A stretch of 16,963 bases of DNA from Gammaproteobacteria bacterium (GCA_003646305.1 QNFJ01000019.1:1-16963); one strand, 5' to 3'; shown: positions 5,106 through 12,027, numbered from the stretch's first letter. Program-made: numbers and translations. The notes: generated from the letters alone by a model not told the origin.

Positions 5106-7700
5106 CTAGAACTCTTCCCACTCATCATCTGAGGTAAATGAAGAGGCCGACACCAAAGCCGGAGCGGCACGCTCAATAGTGGGCTGGGCTTGACGCGCAG
5201 GGGCGGGCGACACACCTCCTGCTCCACCCGATTTAACAACACTCTCAACCGAGCCCAGTAAGCTAACAATCTCTCCGGACAGCTGTTCAACCCGCTTATA
5301 ACTTCCCTCAGCCATCGCCATATTGCCCTGCTCTTTGCTGGCAATAATCCCCTTGATCAAGCTATGCATTTCCTGGTGTTGTTCTTCCATGCTCTGCATA
5401 TCTGGCATATGGCCAAACTGGCTCATACCACTGGAATAGAGCCACGTACCTAGATCACAGTCACGATGTGAAACCGCCTGGTCCATCGTTAATCCACCCT
5501 TTCCATCAAGAAAATCTCTCAGCCGCCCTTTCCAGGCAAGATGCTTCGATTTTGCCAGTGTGAAATCGAGGGAATTCGCTTTGCCCGTGTGTGCATGAGA
5601 ATGACCATGACTCTGCTGTTGACCACTGCTCTGTACTGATGCATTCACATCGGTTTTAAAGAAGCTCATCAGCTCGATCATCGTATCCGCCTGCTCTTTC
5701 ATCGAAAGACTGGCCGCCGAGGCCTCTTCCGCCAGTGCCGCATTCTGCTGGGTAATCTCATCCATTTGTGAAACGGCTTGGTTAATCTGGCCAATACCGG
5801 CAGATTGCTCATCACTTGCCGCAGCAATTTCGGTAACAATATCACCCACTTTCCGCACACTTGTAACGATCTCTTCCAGCGTCTTACCCGAATCACTCAC
5901 AAGCCTTGAGCCCTGTTTGACCGATTCCACACTCGATTGAATCAGCTCTTTACTCTCTTTTGCAGCAGTTGCGCTACGCTGTGCAAGATTACGCACTTCC
6001 GTTGCCACCACAGCAAAACCACGACCATGTTCACCGGCTCTTGCCGCCTCGACCGAAGCATTGAGTGCAAGCAGGTTTGTCTGGAAGGCAATTTCATCGA
6101 TAACACCAATAATGTCGGCAATTTTATTACTGCTGACATTAATCTCATTCATCGCCCCAACCGCCCTGCTGACCACTTCACCCCCTTTCTCGGCAATTTC
6201 TCTGGCACCGTTTGAGAGCTGTTTGGCCTGACGGGTATTTTCAGCGTTATTCTGAACCGTACTGGTCATCTCCTCCATTCCAGAAGCGGTCTCCTCTAAC
6301 GAAGAGGCCTGCTCTTCTACTCGCTGGGAGAGGTTATCGTTACCGCTGGCAATTTCCTGAGAGGCTGTATTGATAAAGTCAGCCGCCATATTGATTTGGC
6401 CAAAAATATCACTTAGCGTTTCCTGTGTTGAATTAAGATTGTCTCTCGCCTCCGCAAAGGCCCCCTGGCTATCATTTTGAAGTCTCTGCGTAAGATCACC
6501 CTCGGCAATAGCCGCCAAAGTAGTATTGATTCCGGCAAGGCTCTCTTCTACTACCGTAACAACCTGGTTAATTCCTTCACCCAGCGTTTTGAAAAAGCCC
6601 TTTTTGTCCTGCAGGTCGAAACGGCCGCTCAAATCACCTCGACTAACCGCCTCAACAAGATTACTTATTTCATGCTCTGTCGCCACCTCAGCCGTACGGT
6701 CTTCCCACTCAACAACGGTACCGATTCGCACTCCATCAGCATCTAAAACGGGGTTAGCAATAAATTTAAAAATCAGATTACTCACTGTTAGTTCTGACTC
6801 AAACTTGCCTGCCAATTTATCGAGCATTCCTCTCTGGTGAGCGGGATTCTTATGAAAAACATCAATATTCGTTCCCACAAGCTGAGAAGCATCAAAGTCG
6901 GGCAAGGCTTTACGAATTTCACTCTCAGCCGTTTGAAACATCTCTTTAGCCGCATCATTCATATAAATGATGTCGTAGTTTCTATCTGCCAACATCACAT
7001 TTGCAGCCGCTTTATCCAGCGCCTCTTTAATACGCCCGGCATTTTTAGCAACCGCTTTTGACTCAGCCAAATCTTGATTCAGCTTGGCCTGCATTGAATA
7101 AATCGCTCGATTGAGATCACCCAAAGCGCCTTCTACTTTAATGTCGAGTTTATTCTGAAAGTTACCCTCTAAAACATTTTCAATCACTCGAGTAATTTGA
7201 ATAAACTCATCGTCAGAATTTCCACCAAAGAGGGCAGCAAGCGCACCGGAACGGGGGGCAGCCTCCATCTTACCGGCCTCCAACTTGGCGTTTCCCGAAT
7301 TTAGCTGGCGATAAAGTGCTTCGGCCTCATTAACCTGCTGGCGGCTCGGTGCATAACGCACCGACATATAGCCCGTTACCTGCCCATTACGGGTAATGGG
7401 GAGTACATTGGCCTCAACCCAATAGTAGTCACCATTTTTACAGCGATTCTTAACAATCCCTTGCCAAGGTCGACCCTGTTTAATCGTTACCCAAAGATCC
7501 TCAAAGGCCGCGGCTGGCATATCGGGATGACGCACCATATTGTGGCTTTTACCGATTAGCTCTTTTTTTGAGAAACCCGAGATTAACTCAAACTCTTCAT
7601 TCACCTCGGTCAGAACACCCTTTAAATCGGTAGTCGAGACGAGGATCGCGCCCTCTTTCATCAACACTTCATTATCGGTTACCGGCATATTTACTTTCAT
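5106..7700 (-). CDS. Soluble chemoreceptor: Aer-like PAS, heme-type PAS, HAMP, signalling domain, CZB, EWEEF tail
   Basis: An 864-residue chemoreceptor with no hydrophobic membrane span, so predicted cytosolic. PAS1 (about 15-120) matches E. coli Aer closely (HNMVRHPDMP, GIVKNR.KNGD.YWV) and keeps N34, R57, H58, D60, F66 and N85 at Aer numbering, suggesting FAD. HAMP-like helices (165-215) lead to PAS2 (225-338), with H283 and H288 in FHKNPAH and W332 in VVEWEDRT, as in the heme pocket of Pseudomonas Aer2. A double HAMP (345-430) and the MCP signalling hairpin (430-680, tip near 531-575) follow. A His-rich stretch (698-704) precedes a CZB domain (712-800) with H720, C748, H775 and H779. The protein ends in EWEEF, a CheR/CheD tether. 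The ATG at 7700 is preferred over an upstream TTG because a GGAGAG site precedes it at the right distance and residue numbering then matches Aer. Ligand binding is inferred, not shown. Confidence 0.93.
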   Translation of the reverse strand: MKVNMPVTDNEVLMKEGAILVSTTDLKGVLTEVNEEFELISGFSKKELIGKSHNMVRHPDMPAAAFEDLWVTIKQGRPWQGIVKNRCKNGDYYWVEANVLPITRNGQVTGYMSVRYAPSRQQVNEAEALYRQLNSGNAKLEAGKMEAAPRSGALAALFGGNSDDEFIQITRVIENVLEGNFQNKLDIKVEGALGDLNRAIYSMQAKLNQDLAESKAVAKNAGRIKEALDKAAANVMLADRNYDIIYMNDAAKEMFQTAESEIRKALPDFDASQLVGTNIDVFHKNPAHQRGMLDKLAGKFESELTVSNLIFKFIANPVLDADGVRIGTVVEWEDRTAEVATEHEISNLVEAVSRGDLSGRFDLQDKKGFFKTLGEGINQVVTVVEESLAGINTTLAAIAEGDLTQRLQNDSQGAFAEARDNLNSTQETLSDIFGQINMAADFINTASQEIASGNDNLSQRVEEQASSLEETASGMEEMTSTVQNNAENTRQAKQLSNGAREIAEKGGEVVSRAVGAMNEINVSSNKIADIIGVIDEIAFQTNLLALNASVEAARAGEHGRGFAVVATEVRNLAQRSATAAKESKELIQSSVESVKQGSRLVSDSGKTLEEIVTSVRKVGDIVTEIAAASDEQSAGIGQINQAVSQMDEITQQNAALAEEASAASLSMKEQADTMIELMSFFKTDVNASVQSSGQQQSHGHSHAHTGKANSLDFTLAKSKHLAWKGRLRDFLDGKGGLTMDQAVSHRDCDLGTWLYSSGMSQFGHMPDMQSMEEQHQEMHSLIKGIIASKEQGNMAMAEGSYKRVEQLSGEIVSLLGSVESVVKSGGAGGVSPAPARQAQPTIERAAPALVSASSFTSDDEWEEF

Positions 7701-7704
7701 TTTT

Positions 7705-7710
7705 CTCTCC
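7705..7710 (-). promoter_or_regulatory. Ribosome binding site deciding the receptor start
   Basis: GGAGAG on the minus strand, four bases (AAAA) before the ATG at 7700. An in-frame TTG lies inside this motif's own neighbourhood and has no site of its own, so the ATG is the likely start. Confidence 0.7.
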
Positions 7711-7719
7711 AACCCTAAT

Positions 7720-8241
7720 CTAGTTCAGTTCTGTCTCTTCTTCCTCTTCCAGAGAAAGAAATTTATCAATGTCCAGCAGTGTCAGCATTTTTCCATTAAC
7801 CTCTACCAACCCGGCAATGTAGTCCGTGCTGACCTTTGAGCCAAAATCGGGGGACTCCTGAATGGTGCGCTTATCGATATCAATAACATCTGACACCGAG
7901 TCAATCACAACACCAACAATGCGTATTTTGTCACTCTCGTGTACCTGCAAAATAATGACCGCTGTGGTTTCAGTATAGTTTGCTTCCTTTAACTGGAACC
8001 GTTCACGCAGATCAATAATCGGGATAATGGCCCCTCTCAAGTTGATCACCCCTTTTTCATACGAGGGGACATTGGGGACACGCGACACTGGCTCCCAGCA
8101 CCGTATCTCCTGCACTCTAAGGATCTCCACCCCATATTCTTCACGATTCAGTGTGAAGCTAAGATATTGCGTACGGTAACGCAGCACCTCTCGTTCCTGC
8201 GCTTTTTCGTCGTCAGTTAACTGTTTTTCTTTTTTAGTCAT
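7720..8241 (-). CDS. cheW: First CheW coupling protein
   Basis: CheW adaptor of 173 residues between cheA and the receptor. The CheW fold starts around residue 25 (YLSFTLNREEYGVEILRV), continues with EIRCWEPVSRVPNVP and VINLRGAIIPIIDLR, and ends with the LTLLDIDKFL strand. It has a charged N-terminal extension of about 20 residues (KKEKQLTDDEKAQERE) and an acidic tail (LEEEEETELN). The start is 9 bases after the cheA stop, with only a weak AAGAGAA ribosome binding site, so translation may be coupled to cheA. The receptor gene follows after 19 bases. Its position directly after cheA marks it as the principal coupling protein. Confidence 0.95.
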   Translation of the reverse strand: MTKKEKQLTDDEKAQEREVLRYRTQYLSFTLNREEYGVEILRVQEIRCWEPVSRVPNVPSYEKGVINLRGAIIPIIDLRERFQLKEANYTETTAVIILQVHESDKIRIVGVVIDSVSDVIDIDKRTIQESPDFGSKVSTDYIAGLVEVNGKMLTLLDIDKFLSLEEEEETELN

Positions 8242-8250
8242 GCTTTTCTC

Positions 8251-10317
8251 TTAGCGCTTTGCCAGCCTGAGCAACCCAGGTATATCCAGAATAAGTCCGA
8301 CCGAACCATCTCCAAGAATCGTTGCCGCTGAAATGCCTTCAATATTTCGATAGTTGGTTTCCAGTGATTTAATGACCACCTGTTGCTGCCCAAGAAGGTC
8401 ATCAACCAACAGACCACAACGGGTTCCTTGTCCTTCTACGACAACCAAAAGCCCGTCCGAACTGTCTTCTGTCCCTGATGATTCGACTCCAAATAGTTTC
8501 TGCATCCGTAAAATCGGTAGATATTCATCACGCAGACGGAATGTCTCCCCACGCCCAGCAACATGACTGATCATTTCTGAGCGGAGATTAAACGACTCGA
8601 TAATTGAACCTAGCGGAACAATGTATGTTTCATCGCCCACCGCAACCGATTGGCCATCCAGAATTGCCAGCGTCAATGGCAGGTAAATTGCAAAAGTGGA
8701 GCCTTTGCCCAGTTTTGAGCGGATTTCAACATGGCCACCTAACGCTTCAATATTTTTACGAACCACATCCATACCAACACCGCGGCCTGAGACATCACTC
8801 ACCACCTCTGCGGTTGAAAAACCGGCTGCAAAAATCAGATCAAATTTTTCTTTCTCGGTGAGTATCGCATCGGCTTCAATAACACCTTTTTCGACCGCCT
8901 TGTTGAATAACTTATCACCATCCAAACCATTGCCGTCATCAGTCACCTCAATAACGATATTTCCACCTCGGTGGAAAGCGTTAAGGTGAACCGTACCCAA
9001 TGCTGGCTTACCTGCTGCAACGCGCTCATCTGGCATTTCAACGCCATGATCGAGACTGTTCCGAACCAGATGAACCAATGGATCACTAATCAGCTCGATA
9101 ACGGTTTTATCAACTTCGGTATTTTCACCCGATAGCTTAAGTTCGATCTGTTTACCCATCTTGCTGCTTAAGTCATGAACCAATCGGGGAAAGCGGCTAA
9201 AGACAAAGCTAATCGGCATCATACGAATACCCATGGCGCTCTGCTGTAGTTCCCGCGTATGACTTTCCAGCTGGCTCAAACCGCTCTGCAACAGATCCAG
9301 CCGGGTCATATCAAAATTGTCACCCAAACTGCTCAGCATTGATTGTGTAATCACGAGTTCACCCACCATATTAATGAGTGAATCAATTTTTGCTGTATCA
9401 ACGCGAATACTCGCTGAGGCTGGTTTGGCTGCCGGTTTCTTGTTTGGTTGCTTAGCGGCTGTTGCCGGTTTTGGCGCAGCTTGAGACGCTGCTTTGGTTG
9501 ACGGCGGCTCATCAGGTTTTTCAGTCGCTGATTCTATTGATACCGCCTTCTCTACTACAGTAGTCGTGCTTTTTCCTGCTTCATCTGCGAAAGAGATAAT
9601 CGTCATATCACAATCATCTTCAACCCAGTCAAAGACTTCATCGATCTCTTGGCGCTCAATCTCACCTTCCAGACGAATATCCCAAGAAAGATGACATTCT
9701 TCTGGGTCAATGTCCTGGATTTCAGGAAGCCCCCTAAAATCTGCCTCAACGATTAAATTGCCCAGCTCTTCCAGTTCACGAAACATTCTGACCGGGTCGT
9801 TACCGGTCTTCATCAGGTGGGCATGTGGGCAAAAAATAATGTGCCAGCCAGGTTTTACTGAAGAAACTACCGGCTGCTCTGCCTGTTCAACGGCCACCTC
9901 TTCGGGCTCATTTGCAGCACCCCCATCGCCACCATTAAGCTCTACTTCTAGCTCTTTCTGATGCTGATTAACGCTATCTGCATCAACATCAGCACCACTC
10001 TGGATAGCCGCAAGCATTTCACGCAAACAGTCCACCGAACCTAGCAGTACATTAACCCCACGCTGTTCAACCTGTCGACGACCATCACGCATCTCATCAA
10101 GAAGTGTCTCCATCACATGCGTAAACGCGGAGACATCCATAAAGCCAAATGTACCACTGCCGCCCTTAATGGAATGGGCCGCACGGAAAATGGTGTTGAT
10201 CTCTTCCATGTCCGCCGTACCCGGACTGAGATTCAATAATCCAGTTTCCATCACATCCAGCCCCTCGAAACTCTCTTCGAAGAAAACCTGATGAAACTGC
10301 TCCATATCAATTGTCAT
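8251..10317 (-). CDS. cheA: Chemotaxis histidine kinase CheA
   Basis: Cytosolic kinase of 688 residues that phosphorylates CheY and CheB under receptor control. P1 (1-130) has phospho-acceptor H48 in AAHSIKGGSGTFG. A P2-like domain (about 156-245) opens with PGWHIIFCPH and TGNDPVRMF. A long Ala/Pro/Lys-rich linker (268-303) precedes the P3 dimerisation helices (305-368, MVGELVITQSML). The P4 ATPase domain has its N box at HLVRNSLDHGVE (N420), G1 at DDGNGL (460-465) and G2 at SGRGVGMD (510-517). P5, the CheW-like regulatory domain, fills the remainder. All catalytic motifs are intact. The ATG has a good AGGTGA ribosome binding site. It lies 53 bases after cheY and 9 before cheW. The single-Hpt architecture is of the ordinary CheA kind, not the multi-Hpt ChpA kind. 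Confidence 0.97.
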   Translation of the reverse strand: MTIDMEQFHQVFFEESFEGLDVMETGLLNLSPGTADMEEINTIFRAAHSIKGGSGTFGFMDVSAFTHVMETLLDEMRDGRRQVEQRGVNVLLGSVDCLREMLAAIQSGADVDADSVNQHQKELEVELNGGDGGAANEPEEVAVEQAEQPVVSSVKPGWHIIFCPHAHLMKTGNDPVRMFRELEELGNLIVEADFRGLPEIQDIDPEECHLSWDIRLEGEIERQEIDEVFDWVEDDCDMTIISFADEAGKSTTTVVEKAVSIESATEKPDEPPSTKAASQAAPKPATAAKQPNKKPAAKPASASIRVDTAKIDSLINMVGELVITQSMLSSLGDNFDMTRLDLLQSGLSQLESHTRELQQSAMGIRMMPISFVFSRFPRLVHDLSSKMGKQIELKLSGENTEVDKTVIELISDPLVHLVRNSLDHGVEMPDERVAAGKPALGTVHLNAFHRGGNIVIEVTDDGNGLDGDKLFNKAVEKGVIEADAILTEKEKFDLIFAAGFSTAEVVSDVSGRGVGMDVVRKNIEALGGHVEIRSKLGKGSTFAIYLPLTLAILDGQSVAVGDETYIVPLGSIIESFNLRSEMISHVAGRGETFRLRDEYLPILRMQKLFGVESSGTEDSSDGLLVVVEGQGTRCGLLVDDLLGQQQVVIKSLETNYRNIEGISAATILGDGSVGLILDIPGLLRLAKR

Positions 10318-10370
10318 TTGATCACCTGCCTCATTTTTAGATTCTGCGGGTGCACCTTTGCAAAAAAGTG

Positions 10371-10733
10371 CTAACCGAGAACTTTTTTGACTGTTTTTAA
10401 CAATTGATCAGGATTAAACGGCTTAACAATCCAGCCCGTTGCCCCTGCCGCACGGCCCTGCGCTTTTTTATCGGCGCTTGATTCTGTCGTCAGCATCAGC
10501 ATTGGCGTAAATTTATAGTTGGGAAGCGCCCGAAGTTCCTTGATTAAAGTGATCCCATCCATATTAGGCATATTGACATCGGTCACCACCAGGTCGACCT
10601 TTCGACCCCTGGCTTTATTCAATGCGTCAACACCATCAACCCCCTCAATCACCTCATAGCCAGCGCCTTTAAGGGTAAAAGAAACCATTTGTCGCATGGA
10701 TGCCGAATCGTCTACTGCCAGAATACTTGCCAT
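10371..10733 (-). CDS. cheY: CheY-type single-domain response regulator
   Basis: A 120-residue receiver domain with no output domain. The acidic pair is D8-D9 in AVDDSASMRQMV, the phospho-acceptor is D52 in VVTDVNMPNMDG, the switch Thr is T82 in MLTTESS and the conserved lysine is K104 in WIVKPF. The switch aromatic is W101 in GWIVKP, where E. coli CheY has Tyr. It is the first gene of the operon, with a clear AGGAGAG ribosome binding site. With no cheZ in the cluster, phosphate removal must rely on self-hydrolysis, on a phosphatase encoded elsewhere, or on CheY acting as a phosphate sink. Whether it acts on flagella or another output cannot be told from sequence. Confidence 0.96.
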   Translation of the reverse strand: MASILAVDDSASMRQMVSFTLKGAGYEVIEGVDGVDALNKARGRKVDLVVTDVNMPNMDGITLIKELRALPNYKFTPMLMLTTESSADKKAQGRAAGATGWIVKPFNPDQLLKTVKKVLG

Positions 10734-10800
10734 CTAAAACTCTCCTGAAATCTTACAAAAGATGCTATATGAGCCCCACAGATTTGGTGAGGCTTTTCAC

Positions 10801-10827
10801 TTATCAGAAAGTCTAGTAGAAGATTTT
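10801..10827 (-). promoter_or_regulatory. Candidate sigma-28 (FliA)-like promoter for the che operon
   Basis: On the minus strand AAAA (bases 10824-10827) is followed, after 15 bases, by TCTGATAA (10801-10808). The E. coli FliA consensus is TAAA-N15-GCCGATAA; the match is 3 of 4 and 6 of 8 with exact spacing. It lies about 70 bases upstream of the cheY ATG. The region is A+T rich, so chance is possible. Confidence 0.35.
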
Positions 10828-10891
10828 GATTTTTGAGACAGCCATCAAAAAAATGGCCAAAAGAAAATACTACCGAGAAATTAGAGAGATG

Positions 10892-10932
10892 CCAGCATGA
10901 GCCTCTTTGGAGAATAGAGCAGCTCTTGCTGG
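10892..10932. repeat. Long imperfect inverted repeat (potential hairpin)
   Basis: Paired segments, plus strand: CCAGCA (10892-10897) with TGCTGG (10927-10932), GAGC (10899-10902) with GCTC (10922-10925), and CTCT (10903-10906) with AGAG (10916-10919), around a 9-base loop. That is 14 possible base pairs interrupted by one T/T mismatch and a 2-base bulge. No T-run follows on either strand, so it does not look like a terminator. Confidence 0.6.
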
Positions 10933-10933
10933 T

Positions 10934-10970
10934 GACTGTTATGGAATGTATTGCACACCTCACAACAGTC
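10934..10970. repeat. Perfect 7-base inverted repeat next to the previous one
   Basis: GACTGTT (10934-10940) and AACAGTC (10964-10970) are perfect reverse complements separated by 23 bases. One base separates this repeat from the hairpin ending at 10932. It could be a regulator site with widely spaced half-sites or a second stem of the leader RNA. Confidence 0.5.
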
Positions 10971-11011
10971 GAGGTAACGCTTTGTTCTTTTGTCTGCTAT
11001 CGAGTTGATAT

Positions 11012-11048
11012 AAAAAGGAACGGGCTGCCGCCTATAACAGCCATTTTT
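11012..11048. terminator. Weak hairpin after rsfS, possible terminator
   Basis: GGCTG (11023-11027) and CAGCC (11038-11042) form a 5-base stem with a 10-base loop. On the minus strand it starts five bases after the rsfS stop codon and is followed after six bases by TTTTT (11012-11016). On the plus strand it is followed by ATTTTT (11043-11048). The stem is short, so efficiency is doubtful; it is the only terminator-like element between rsfS and the che operon. Confidence 0.35.
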
Positions 11049-11391
11049 AGACTAAAGCTTTCTCTTCTTCGCTAACATCCCAAAGCTTTTCCAACTGATA
11101 GAACTCGCGAGTTTGTGCTGTCATCAGGTGAACGATGACTTCTCCCAAATCGACTAACACCCAATCACAATCTGTGTCACCCTCAACACCCCGCGGCAAG
11201 AGCCCTTTCTCTTTGCTCGCTTCAACCACATAGTTAGATAGCGATTTAACATGGCGGCGAGAGGTACCTGTTGCGATAACCATAAAGTCTGCAATCGTAG
11301 TTCGCCCACGAACATCGATCATTTTTAAGTCTTCCCCTTTTGCATCATCCAGGGTCATTTCTACAAGTGCGAGTATCTCTTCTGTCTTCAT
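11047..11391 (-). CDS. rsfS: Ribosome silencing factor RsfS
   Basis: Binds ribosomal protein uL14 and prevents joining of the subunits when nutrients are scarce. The 114-residue sequence has the family core: DFMVIATGTSRRHVKSL, a VEG motif, WVLVDLGEVIVHLM and the C-terminal FYQLEKLW. Length is typical. It begins six bases after nadD and has no recognisable ribosome binding site (the stretch before the ATG is TAAATAGAA), so it is probably translated by coupling to nadD. In many gammaproteobacteria rlmH follows rsfS; here the next gene on the strand is cheY, after a 313-base gap. Confidence 0.95.
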   Translation of the reverse strand: MKTEEILALVEMTLDDAKGEDLKMIDVRGRTTIADFMVIATGTSRRHVKSLSNYVVEASKEKGLLPRGVEGDTDCDWVLVDLGEVIVHLMTAQTREFYQLEKLWDVSEEEKALV

Positions 11392-11397
11392 TTCTAT

Positions 11398-12027
11398 TTA
11401 CCGGTATAAATTTTCTTTAATAATCATTTCCCGAACTTCATCGGGGAGTAGGTAACGGGGGTCGCTCCCTAGCTGAAGCATCCGCCTAATCTCTGTTGCC
11501 GAAATCTCAAGCTGTGTCACTTCGAGGAAACAGACCTTACCCGCTTCCGAAAAAGAGAGTTCTCCGAACTCCCCCGCAACACGCTCTTTTATCTGTTCTG
11601 CCAGCTCACCCGGCACATCACACTGCCAACCGGGGCGCATCATAACAGCTACATGGGCCAACTCGAAAAGTTCAATCCAACGAGACCAGCCTGATAAGCC
11701 CAAAAAAGCATCCATCCCGACAATCAAAACCAGTGGTTTTCCCGGCTTAACTTCCTCTTTAATATGGCGGAGCGTATCGACCATGAAGGATTCCCCGGAG
11801 CGCTCCAGCTCACAAGTATCAATCGTCAGCTCAGGAGCATCGGCAACCGCGAGCTGAAGCAACTCTAATCGCTTCTTCGCACTAACAGAAGGCTCTCCTC
11901 GGTGAACAGGTTTTTTACACGGAACAAACCTTAGTGCCTCTAGTGCCAGTTTCTCTCGAATTTCAAAGGCTGTGCGCAGGTGACCATAATGAATCGGATC
12001 AAACGTACCGCCATAAATACCGATCAC
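11398..12027 (-). CDS. nadD: Nicotinate-nucleotide adenylyltransferase NadD
   Basis: Transfers AMP from ATP to nicotinate mononucleotide, making deamido-NAD in NAD synthesis. The 209 residues open with IYGGTFDPIHYGHLR, containing the nucleotidyltransferase H-x-G-H-type motif (HYGH), and contain LIVGMDAFLGLSGWSRW and the terminal EISATEIRRML motif (ISxTxIR). Length matches the family (about 213). The start is GTG and overlaps the proA stop codon (GTGA, 4 bases). The nearest ribosome binding site, AAGG, lies about 12 bases upstream, so translational coupling to proA is likely. Confidence 0.96.
   Translation of the reverse strand: MIGIYGGTFDPIHYGHLRTAFEIREKLALEALRFVPCKKPVHRGEPSVSAKKRLELLQLAVADAPELTIDTCELERSGESFMVDTLRHIKEEVKPGKPLVLIVGMDAFLGLSGWSRWIELFELAHVAVMMRPGWQCDVPGELAEQIKERVAGEFGELSFSEAGKVCFLEVTQLEISATEIRRMLQLGSDPRYLLPDEVREMIIKENLYR

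Larger units (their letters stand above)
10734..11046. other. Intergenic region between rsfS and the che operon, rich in inverted repeats
   Basis: This 313-base gap contains no credible gene. It should hold the control region of cheY and the rest of the operon. From the rsfS side it contains three successive inverted repeats (11023-11042, 10934-10970, 10892-10932), a small GCCAT/ATGGC repeat (10841-10857), and a sigma-28-like promoter candidate at 10801-10827. A weaker sigma-70-like pair, TTGTGA with CATAAC at 16 bases, lies inside the second repeat on the minus strand. Confidence 0.6.

Noticed and set aside
5105..5344. N-terminal extension of the second CheW by 80 residues, which would resemble a ParP-like extension
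   Set aside because: The stretch lies wholly inside the receptor coding region in another frame. The ATG at 5104 has a good ribosome binding site right after the receptor stop.
7701..7712. Receptor start at the upstream TTG (MERK)
   Set aside because: The GGAG of this codon region is itself the ribosome binding site for the ATG at 7700, and Aer numbering fits the ATG.
10841..10857. GCCAT/ATGGC repeat as a terminator
   Set aside because: The A/T-run is in the loop, not after the stem, so it does not have terminator form.
10833..11075. 80-residue plus-strand reading frame across the rsfS-cheY gap
   Set aside because: It has no recognisable domain or convincing ribosome binding site, and it overlaps the rsfS 3' end on the other strand. 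Treated as chance.
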